DNA of 8,632 nt, from contig JASBSE010000163.1 in NCBI GenBank assembly GCA_030149115.1, positions 1 through 8,632 of the forward strand, in the 5' to 3' direction. The position numbers and the translations under genes are program-made. The notes beneath the pieces are model-generated. The model did not search any database and was not told the origin of the DNA. It was given only the letters and a program-made list of their open reading frames with translations. The stretch comes from Winogradskyella sp. Lineage in GTDB: Bacteria > Bacteroidota > Bacteroidia > Flavobacteriales > Flavobacteriaceae. Position 1 is the stretch's first letter; every line of letters begins with the position of its first letter. Of this stretch, positions 1 through 5,389 are shown piece after piece.

Positions 1-83
1 GCATCTGGATTTTTAAGATATTGGTCGTATAAGTCAGCAAAATATGCTGTATGTGCTGCGTTGAGAAAGGAATATTTATCCAT
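1..83 (-). CDS. sucA: 2-oxoglutarate dehydrogenase E1 component, amino-terminal fragment (cut by window edge)
   Basis: Reading leftward from an ATG at 83-81 gives 27 complete codons: MDKYSFLNAAHTAYFADLYD followed by QYLKNPD, then the edge. This is the characteristic start of SucA in Bacteroidota, where a short helix bearing SFLNAAHT and LYxQYLKNPD precedes the long thiamine-diphosphate-dependent E1 chain. SucA decarboxylates 2-oxoglutarate in the TCA cycle and passes the succinyl group to the E2 subunit (SucB). E2 usually lies just downstream in flavobacteria, which here would be beyond the left edge. Only the start is visible, so the active site and gene integrity cannot be checked. The gene is divergent from the outer-membrane protein gene at 198, with 114 bp between them. 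The identification rests on a recognised amino-terminal motif only. Confidence 0.85.
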   Translation of the reverse strand, partial: MDKYSFLNAAHTAYFADLYDQYLKNPD

Positions 84-121
84 TATTTTTACGAGACGTT
101 GTCGTTTCAACAAAATTTCTT

Positions 122-129
122 CAAAAATA
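122..129 (-). promoter_or_regulatory. possible -7 element for sucA
   Basis: On the minus strand 129-122 reads TATTTTTG, an exact fit to the Bacteroidota -7 consensus TAnnTTTG. It would start transcription near 117, leaving a leader of about 34 nt before the sucA ATG at 83. No TTG is found at the expected 17-23 bp upstream, and such matches are common in AT-rich DNA, so this is a weak call. Confidence 0.3.
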
Positions 130-197
130 CAACTTTTAGTAGATAAACTAAGCGTTTTATTATATTTATAACAAATAAGGAATTAAGAATTATTAAG

Positions 198-740
198 ATG
201 ATAAAATTTAGATTAAAGACTGCCAAAAAAATAATTTTAACTAGTGTTCTTTTATGGTTTTTTACATTTTCTTTAAATGCTCAAGATATTAGTAATGAAG
301 ATGGTTTTTGGCAAAACGTTCAGTTTGGTGGTGGTTTGGGCTTAAACTTTGGAGATGGTTTTTTTAGTGGTGCTATTGCTCCTAATGTTTTATATAACTT
401 TAGTCCTTATGTTGCCACTGGCATTGGGCTAAATTTTCAGTACAGCTCTCAACGCGACGTTTTTAAATCTACCGTCGTTGGCGGAAGTGTGATTGGTTTA
501 TTTAATCCTTATAGAGAACTACAACTCTCTACTGAATTTGAACAGCTGTATGTAAACCGCGATTTTGATGAGCAGTTTGTAAGCAATGTGGACGATAGTT
601 ATTGGTATCCTGCTCTGTTTCTAGGCGCTGGTTACCGAAGTGGTAATGTAACTTTTGGAATAAGGTATGACGTGCTTTATGATGAAGATAAAAGCATACA
701 AAACCAAGCTTGGATGCCTTTTGTGAGATTTTGGTTTTGA
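198..740 (+). CDS. small outer-membrane beta-barrel protein, function unknown
   Basis: A 180-residue protein with a type I signal peptide: basic start (MIKFRLKTAKK), hydrophobic core at residues 12-24, likely cleavage around SLNA-QD near residue 28. The mature part of about 150 residues alternates aromatic/aliphatic and small/polar residues in short strands (for example FGGGLGLNFG, YVATGIGLNF, FLGAGYRSGN, VTFGIRYDVL). It ends in aromatic-rich VRFWF with a terminal Phe, the usual beta-barrel assembly signal. Its size fits an eight-stranded barrel of the OmpW/OmpX size class, but I recognise no specific family. It sits head-to-head with sucA, and from memory similar short proteins beside sucA in flavobacteria carry the database name 'alpha-ketoglutarate decarboxylase'. 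Nothing in this sequence supports an enzyme. The upstream region has only a weak -7-like TATATTTA at 161-168. The start ATG is the first in frame and gives a complete signal peptide. Confidence 0.75.
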   Translation: MIKFRLKTAKKIILTSVLLWFFTFSLNAQDISNEDGFWQNVQFGGGLGLNFGDGFFSGAIAPNVLYNFSPYVATGIGLNFQYSSQRDVFKSTVVGGSVIGLFNPYRELQLSTEFEQLYVNRDFDEQFVSNVDDSYWYPALFLGAGYRSGNVTFGIRYDVLYDEDKSIQNQAWMPFVRFWF

Positions 741-762
741 CTTCGACTGCGCTCAGCCACCA
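741..762. repeat. REP-like intergenic palindromic element (partial)
   Basis: Immediately after the TGA of the beta-barrel gene lies CTTCGACTGCGCTCAGCCAC followed by C. It is conspicuously GC-rich in an AT-rich background. It resembles the dispersed short palindromes of the form GGTGGCT-TCGACTGCGCTC-AGCCACC that I know from Bacteroidota and some other genomes. Here the right arm is intact but the left arm (GGTTTTGA, 733-740) is degenerate, so the hairpin would be weak. It fills the gap between two converging genes, a typical position for such repeats, where they can also act as terminators. Only one copy is visible, so repetition in the genome is inferred. Confidence 0.5.
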
Positions 763-772
763 TGTCATTATT

Positions 773-1120
773 TCAGTGTTTATTTTTATACCAAACTTTT
801 TGCCACTCTCTCTGAAGGATTAAAAAGGTAATATCTTCAGACAACTTTAAGGTATCATCTCCATCGAGCAATCTTACTTTCTTTTCTGAAACATCTACTT
901 GATAAAGTAAATTAAGATAGTCTGAAAATTTATGCTGAATAAGATGAAAAACCGTCTCTTGCAATATCAACTTAAGGCTTGTTGGTAACGTATCTTCATC
1001 AAATTCTAAATCTACATTTGCAAAAAGTAAATCCTTATTAAGCTGAGCTATTAACTTTTTGTATAGCTTTAATTTGTTGGCCTCAACGATTAAATCTTCA
1101 AAATTTATAGGCAAAGCCAT
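773..1120 (-). CDS. conserved-type hypothetical protein downstream of polyprenyl synthase
   Basis: A 115-residue protein with no signal peptide and no membrane segment, so probably cytosolic. It looks mainly helical: an amino-terminal helix (residues 5-28, INFEDLIVEANKLKLYKKLI), an acidic linker (DLEFDEDTLP, about 37-46), and a second helical stretch (LKLILQETVFHLIQHKFSDY, about 49-68). A short strand pair around VRLLDGDD follows, then a closing helix ending in QREWQKVWYKNKH. I do not recognise the family and see no catalytic motif. Its ATG overlaps the stop codon of the polyprenyl synthase by one base (TAATG at 1122-1118), which indicates translational coupling and co-transcription. The start is fixed by that overlap. 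Codon use and composition match the neighbours. A role linked to isoprenoid synthesis is suggested by position only. Confidence 0.75.
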   Translation of the reverse strand: MALPINFEDLIVEANKLKLYKKLIAQLNKDLLFANVDLEFDEDTLPTSLKLILQETVFHLIQHKFSDYLNLLYQVDVSEKKVRLLDGDDTLKLSEDITFLILQREWQKVWYKNKH

Positions 1121-2094
1121 TACACACGTCTATTCATTAATTGTTCACCAAACAATTGAAGCATTTGTTTTTTATCTTCAGAAATATTTATTTTATCCAA
1201 TACGTTAAACGCCTTTTGGGTGTAATCTTTAACAGCTAATTGCGTAGCGTCAGCCGCACCAGAAGCATTAAAAAGTGCTTTTACTTTTTCTACTTTTTCG
1301 TCATCAGTTAACGCTTTATTAATCATTAAATCTAATAAGCTAGTTTTTTCAGAATTATTACCCAGTTCTAATGTTTTGAGGTATAAATAGGTCTTTTTAT
1401 TCTCTAAAATATCACCTCCTACTTGCTTACCAAATGTTTCAGGATTACCAAATGCATCTAAGTAATCGTCCTGAAGTTGAAAAGCGACACCTAGATAACG
1501 ACCAAAATCGTAAATTAAATTTTGATCTTCTTCTGAAGCTTCTGCAACAATAGCTCCCATTTTCATTGCAGCACCAACCAAAACAGCAGTCTTATACTCA
1601 ATCATTTTAAGATATTCTGGTATGGTGACGTCATTTCGGGTTTCAAAATCAATATCGTATTGTTGTCCTTCGCAAACCTCTAAAGCCGTTTTACTGAATA
1701 ATTTTGCTAAGGCCTGAAAAATTTTTGGTTCGTAGTTTTCAAACAATTGATATGCCAAGATGAGCATAGCATCACCAGAGAGAATTCCTGTATTCAAATC
1801 CCACTTTTCATGAACCGTTGCTTTTCCTCTACGCAAAGGTGCATCATCCATAATATCATCATGTATCAAAGAAAAATTATGAAAAACCTCCACAGAAAGA
1901 GCAGCATCCATAGCAGCACTTGTAGAACCATTAAAAATCTCTGATGTCATCAAAGTTAAGACAGGTCGCAAGCGTTTACCACCAAGTTTTAGAATATAAT
2001 TTATGGGTTCATAAAGATTCTTAGGCTCTTTGTTTACTACAAAATCTTCTAAATAAGATAGAAACGATTTTTGATAAGTTTCAATATTCTGCAT
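1120..2094 (-). CDS. trans-polyprenyl diphosphate synthase (short-chain type, FPP/GGPP synthase-like)
   Basis: Condenses isopentenyl diphosphate with an allylic diphosphate to make a linear prenyl diphosphate, the precursor for menaquinone side chains, carotenoids or undecaprenyl lipids; cytosolic. Counting from the chosen ATG at 2094 (324 residues) the family motifs are complete: GGKRLRP 38-44, first Asp-rich motif DDIMD 79-83, LRRGK 87-91, GQQYDIDFE 143-151, KTA 168-170, second Asp-rich motif DDYLD 209-213, and the GKQVGGDI...KKT segment 222-235. The first Asp-rich motif lacks the two-residue insertion seen in E. coli IspA. An aromatic residue (Phe74) sits five positions before it, which in this family limits chain length, so a C15-C20 product is inferred. 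An ATG at 2121 would add nine residues (MCLKHYFCF) absent from typical homologues; 2094 is preferred. It is followed by a TAATG-coupled small gene. I give no symbol because product length is unproven. Confidence 0.9.
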   Translation of the reverse strand: MQNIETYQKSFLSYLEDFVVNKEPKNLYEPINYILKLGGKRLRPVLTLMTSEIFNGSTSAAMDAALSVEVFHNFSLIHDDIMDDAPLRRGKATVHEKWDLNTGILSGDAMLILAYQLFENYEPKIFQALAKLFSKTALEVCEGQQYDIDFETRNDVTIPEYLKMIEYKTAVLVGAAMKMGAIVAEASEEDQNLIYDFGRYLGVAFQLQDDYLDAFGNPETFGKQVGGDILENKKTYLYLKTLELGNNSEKTSLLDLMINKALTDDEKVEKVKALFNASGAADATQLAVKDYTQKAFNVLDKINISEDKKQMLQLFGEQLMNRRV

Positions 2095-2098
2095 AAAG

Positions 2099-2131
2099 CA
2101 AAAATAATGCTTTAAACACATTTTAAGACAA
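2099..2131 (-). promoter_or_regulatory. candidate promoter of the polyprenyl synthase gene
   Basis: Minus-strand TATTTTTG at 2106-2099 matches the Bacteroidota -7 consensus TAnnTTTG exactly. TTG at 2131-2129 lies 22 bp upstream as a possible -33 element, at the long end of the accepted spacing. It is the only exact -7 match on this strand in the 2095-2214 intergenic region. If used, transcription would begin at about 2094, the A of the chosen start codon, giving a leaderless message and excluding the upstream ATG at 2121. The call is tentative because the DNA is very AT-rich. Confidence 0.35.
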
Positions 2132-2163
2132 TGTTATCTATGTTAAAAAATTATTAAAACTAT

Positions 2164-2191
2164 GGAAACTTTTTTTGTTTTTAAAGTTTCC
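2164..2191. promoter_or_regulatory. perfect inverted repeat, candidate operator of the TetR-type regulator
   Basis: GGAAACTTT (2164-2172) and AAAGTTTCC (2183-2191) form a perfect 9-bp inverted repeat with a 10-bp T-rich spacer. Total span is 28 bp, ending 23 bp before the regulator ATG. The -33 element of the candidate promoter lies in the spacer and the right arm lies between the -33 and -7 elements, so a bound dimer would block RNA polymerase. Size, symmetry and position suit a TetR-family operator and suggest autorepression of the whole efflux operon. It is unlikely to be a terminator because both flanking genes point away from it and no T-run follows either arm. Confidence 0.6.
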
Positions 2192-2204
2192 TAATGTAGA
2201 TTTG
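2174..2204 (+). promoter_or_regulatory. candidate promoter of the efflux operon
   Basis: TTTG at 2174-2177 and TAGATTTG at 2197-2204 match the Bacteroidota -33 (TTTG) and -7 (TAnnTTTG) elements exactly, with the standard 19-bp spacer. Transcription would start near 2209, leaving only about 6 nt before the ATG at 2215. The promoter is embedded in the inverted repeat at 2164-2191, consistent with repression by the first gene product. Confidence 0.6.
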
Positions 2205-2214
2205 CGCCTTAATT

Positions 2215-2826
2215 ATGAAACAAGAAATTTTAAAGACTGCTGTTGACATGTTCTTAAACTACGGTTTTAAGAGCGTAACTATGGATGATATTGCCAATAC
2301 CAAGGGTATATCTAAAAAGACCATTTATCAATATTTTAAAAACAAGACTGTTTTAGTTGAGGAAGCCGTAATGCTTTTGTTTGAAACTATTTCGTGCGGT
2401 ATAGAGGATATTAGAGATCAAGAAAAAAATCCAATCGAAGAAATTTATGAGATTAAACGTTTTTTAATGAAAAACTTAAAAGATGAAAAGTCTTCACCTC
2501 AGTTTCAGCTAGAAAAATACTATCCTAAAATTTTCCACGACATTAAAGCAAAACAATTCTGTGTTATGGAAGACTGTGTAGGTTGTAATCTTGAACGCGG
2601 GAAAAAAATGGGACTTTTTAGAGAAGATATCAATATCACCTTTGTGTCAAAAATTTACTTTACATGTATGATGGCATTAAAGGATAAAACATTATTTCCT
2701 CTAGAGCACTTTTCTATGCAAATGCTAATGAACCATTATCTAGAATACCATTTACGTGGTATTTGTACACCAAAAGGGATAGATCACCTAAACAATTATT
2801 TAAAAATCAATCAAAATCAACAATAA
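2215..2826 (+). CDS. TetR/AcrR-family transcriptional regulator, likely repressor of the efflux operon
   Basis: A 203-residue protein of normal TetR length. The amino-terminal DNA-binding domain (about residues 1-50) has the family pattern: ILKTAVDMFLNYGFKSVTMD, then the helix-turn-helix with DDIANTKGISKKTIYQYF (24-41) and KNKTVLVEEAV (43-52). The rest is an all-helical ligand/dimer domain with no recognised ligand. It is unusually rich in cysteine: Cys61, Cys116, Cys121, Cys124, Cys151 and Cys184, including a C-x4-C-x2-C cluster at 116-124. It is the first gene of the pump operon, with only 3 bp between its stop and the channel gene, so it probably controls its own transcript through the inverted repeat at 2164-2191. 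Inducer unknown; a redox or metal signal is possible but speculative. The ATG at 2215 is the only sensible start. Confidence 0.9.
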   Translation: MKQEILKTAVDMFLNYGFKSVTMDDIANTKGISKKTIYQYFKNKTVLVEEAVMLLFETISCGIEDIRDQEKNPIEEIYEIKRFLMKNLKDEKSSPQFQLEKYYPKIFHDIKAKQFCVMEDCVGCNLERGKKMGLFREDINITFVSKIYFTCMMALKDKTLFPLEHFSMQMLMNHYLEYHLRGICTPKGIDHLNNYLKINQNQQ

Positions 2827-2829
2827 CCA

Positions 2830-4176
2830 ATGCAAAAAACACTTATCCTAATTACATGCTTACTAGCAAGTGCTATCGGTTTTTCACAGGAGCAACCTAC
2901 TAGTTTTACATTGCAAGAGGCTATAGATTACGCTCTAGAGAATAACAGACAAGCAAAAAATGCGGCTAGAGATATTGAAGCTGCTAAAAAACAAAAATGG
3001 GAAACCACGGCAACAGGTTTACCTCAATTGAGCGCAAATGCGAGTTATCAAAACAATTTAAAACAACAAGTATCTTTAGTTCCTGCTGAATTTTTCGGGG
3101 GACAAGAGGGCGATTTTGCTGAAGTCGTTTTTGGTACCAAGCAAAATGTTAATGCAACTGCAACACTAAACCAGTTGATATTTGACGGATCATATTTAGT
3201 TGGTCTTCAATCTGCTAAGGTGTTTTTGGAAATTTCTAAAAATGCTAAAGACAAAACAGATTTAGAGGTAAGAAAAAATGTAATTAACGCTTACGGAAAT
3301 GTGCTACTTTCCGAAGAAAGCGTCCTCATTTTAGAGAAAAACATTGAAGTTTTAGAAAAGAATCTTGACGAAACTACCAAAATCTATGAAAACGGACTAG
3401 AAGAAGAGGAAAGCGTTGAGCAACTGCAGATTACGTTATCTAATCTAAAAAGTAACCTCAACAACTCAATTAGACTTAGAGGTATTGCCTATCAAATGTT
3501 CAACATTACAATAGGTATAGACTATGCAGCAAAAATAACTTTGACCGAAGATTTAGAAGAACTAACCAAAAAGAATATTTCCTTAGAAGCCTTAGAATTA
3601 GACAGTGATGTAACGGCAACTGTAGATTATAAAATTGCTGAAAACGACACAAAGTCTAAAGAACTTTTGTTGAAGCTAGAAAAAAGCAAAGCACTACCAA
3701 CATTAAGTGCATATCTTAATGGTGGTTATTTAGGTTTTAGTGACGAGTTTACATTTTTAGATAAAGAACAAAGCTGGGCAGGTTTCTCTGCTTTTGGTTT
3801 TAACCTCGATATTCCCATTTTTAGTTCTGGGAGACGAAGCGCAGCAACGCAACGTGCCAAAATAAATCTCGAAAAATCTAAAGATGAGCTTACCGAAACT
3901 GAGCAACGTCTTAAGCTACAGATCGAAACCGCAAAAAGCAATTATCAATTTGCCATAGAAGATTATCGAAATAAGCAAGAAAACCTTAAACTGGCAGAAC
4001 GTATAGAAAGTAAAAACCAAACTAAGTTTTTTGAAGGTATAGGCTCTAGTTTTGAGCTACGCCAAGCGCAAACACAACTCTATACAGCACAACAAGAATT
4101 ACTTCAAGCAATGCTAGATGTTATAAACAATAAAGCTGAGCTAGAAACAACGTTAAATACCATTTCACCTAAATAA
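2830..4176 (+). CDS. TolC-family outer-membrane efflux channel
   Basis: A 448-residue exported protein, normal for the family; trimeric members form the outer-membrane barrel and periplasmic helical tunnel of tripartite pumps. A signal peptide occupies about residues 1-19 (MQKTLILITCLLASAIGFS). Two outer-membrane-efflux-protein repeats follow: the first opens at SFTLQEAIDYALENNRQAKN (25-44), has strand region GLPQLSANASY (63-73) and a helical hairpin tip near ENGLEEEESVEQLQ (187-200). The second has matching strand region ALPTLSAYLNGGY (288-300), DIPIFSSGRR (327-336) and tip EGIGSSFELRQAQ (402-414). Long helices fill the intervals. The first tip is strongly acidic (four Glu in a row, 191-194). 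It lies 3 bp after the regulator and 22 bp before the adaptor. No cysteine lipobox is evident at the mature start, so I expect a non-lipidated channel. Confidence 0.93.
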   Translation: MQKTLILITCLLASAIGFSQEQPTSFTLQEAIDYALENNRQAKNAARDIEAAKKQKWETTATGLPQLSANASYQNNLKQQVSLVPAEFFGGQEGDFAEVVFGTKQNVNATATLNQLIFDGSYLVGLQSAKVFLEISKNAKDKTDLEVRKNVINAYGNVLLSEESVLILEKNIEVLEKNLDETTKIYENGLEEEESVEQLQITLSNLKSNLNNSIRLRGIAYQMFNITIGIDYAAKITLTEDLEELTKKNISLEALELDSDVTATVDYKIAENDTKSKELLLKLEKSKALPTLSAYLNGGYLGFSDEFTFLDKEQSWAGFSAFGFNLDIPIFSSGRRSAATQRAKINLEKSKDELTETEQRLKLQIETAKSNYQFAIEDYRNKQENLKLAERIESKNQTKFFEGIGSSFELRQAQTQLYTAQQELLQAMLDVINNKAELETTLNTISPK

Positions 4177-4198
4177 ATCAATCAAAAAGAAACGAATT

Positions 4199-5389
4199 AT
4201 GAAAAAAATATATTCCATACTATTCTTATTAGTTCTTTTAGCTTCTTGCGGTGAGCAAAAAAAGAATTCCGTAGAAAAAGTTTTAGAAAGCGATAACCTA
4301 GAAACCATAAGAAAAAAACGTGGTGAATTAGTTAATGAGCAAGAAGCCCTTAACGAAAAAATAAAGTTACTGGATGAAAAAATCGCAACTTTAGATACAG
4401 TACAACACGTACCTTTGATTACAACTATTACAGCTAAAACAGAAGAATTTAAACATGTTTTAGAACTTCAAGGAAACGTAACCACAAAAGATCTTTTAGT
4501 TATTACACCAGAGTATAATGGTATTCTAACAAAGGTCTATGTAAAGGAAGGGCAACAAGTTAGTAAAGGACAAACACTAGCAAAAATTGATGATGGTGGT
4601 TTAAGTCAACAATTAGCACAATTAAAAATTCAGGCTGATTTAGCAAAGACAACTTACGAACGCCAAAAGCGTCTTTGGGATCAAAATATAGGTAGTGAAA
4701 TTCAGTATTTACAAGCTAAGTCAACTTACGAATCTCAAGAAGAAGCAGTGAATCAAATACAACAACAAATTGCAAAAACTGTTGTAAAAGCGCCTTTTTC
4801 AGGAACTATTGATGATATTATCACTGAGCAAGGAAGTGTGGTTGCAGCAGGACAATCACAACTAATGCAAATTGTGAACCTTAACAACATGTATATCGAA
4901 ACAGAAGTACCTGAAAGTTATGTGAGTAATGTAACTAAAGGAAAAGATGTTATCGTTGAACTTCCTGTTCTAAACAAAAAATTTGACACTAAAATTCGTC
5001 AAGCAGGCGACGTTATCAATCCTGCAAACAGAACCTTTAAAGTTGAAATTGAAGTTCCTAATGAGGATAAATCTATAAAACCAAATCTTACAGCTAAGTT
5101 AAAAATTAACGATTACACAAATGAAGAAGCCATTCTTATTCCTCAAAGTGTAATTTCAGAAAATGCTGAAGGTGAGCAATACGTTTACGTGGTTACAGAT
5201 AAAAATGAAAAAGGCATTGGTAATGCTAAGCGTGTCATTATTGAAACAGGAAAAACTCAAGGAGATGTTATAGAAGTTTTAAGTGGTTTAGAAACTGGAT
5301 CAGAAATTATTAAAGAAGGTGCCCGTAGTGTTAGAGACGGACAATCTGTAGAGGTAATCAAATATAAAGAAGAAGGTAATGGCAAATAA
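4199..5389 (+). CDS. RND efflux periplasmic adaptor (membrane fusion protein), lipoprotein
   Basis: A 396-residue adaptor joining permease to channel. The signal sequence ends in lipobox LASC with lipidated Cys17; the following residues (GEQKK) show no clear surface-export signal, so it should stay membrane-anchored facing the periplasm. Residues 33-66 form a charged heptad-like coiled coil ahead of the core. The core follows the family order: first beta-barrel strand (about 84-94), lipoyl half GILTKVYVKEGQQVSKGQ (108-125), alpha-hairpin (about 134-192), second lipoyl half KAPFSGTIDDIITEQGSVV (197-215), then beta-barrel (about 229-305) and membrane-proximal domain (to about 388). The hairpin tip carries R155-x3-L159-x6-S166, the RLS motif known to mediate TolC contact. 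The ATG at 4199 follows AT-rich DNA without a strong Shine-Dalgarno. Its last 11 bases overlap the permease gene. Confidence 0.93.
   Translation: MKKIYSILFLLVLLASCGEQKKNSVEKVLESDNLETIRKKRGELVNEQEALNEKIKLLDEKIATLDTVQHVPLITTITAKTEEFKHVLELQGNVTTKDLLVITPEYNGILTKVYVKEGQQVSKGQTLAKIDDGGLSQQLAQLKIQADLAKTTYERQKRLWDQNIGSEIQYLQAKSTYESQEEAVNQIQQQIAKTVVKAPFSGTIDDIITEQGSVVAAGQSQLMQIVNLNNMYIETEVPESYVSNVTKGKDVIVELPVLNKKFDTKIRQAGDVINPANRTFKVEIEVPNEDKSIKPNLTAKLKINDYTNEEAILIPQSVISENAEGEQYVYVVTDKNEKGIGNAKRVIIETGKTQGDVIEVLSGLETGSEIIKEGARSVRDGQSVEVIKYKEEGNGK

Noticed and set aside
91..105. Imperfect palindrome ACGAGACGTTGTCGT near the sucA start
   Set aside because: Only four outer bases pair cleanly, too short to support an operator or leader hairpin.
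136..151. Small inverted repeat TTAGT-6-ACTAA in the sucA/barrel intergenic region
   Set aside because: Five AT-rich base pairs are expected by chance and it is not aligned with a convincing promoter.
529..768. Minus-strand open frame of 79 codons
   Set aside because: It lies opposite the 3' half of the beta-barrel gene, whose signal peptide and strand pattern are clear; the antisense product has no recognisable features.
1747..1944. Plus-strand open frame of 65 codons
   Set aside because: It is opposite the conserved Asp-rich motif region of the polyprenyl synthase and its composition is unlike a real protein.
2164..2191. The inverted repeat read as a rho-independent terminator
   Set aside because: Both flanking genes are transcribed away from it, and no T-run follows either arm; an operator explains its position better.
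3726..3941. Minus-strand open frame of 71 codons
   Set aside because: Antisense to the second repeat of the TolC-family gene; no start signal or family resemblance.
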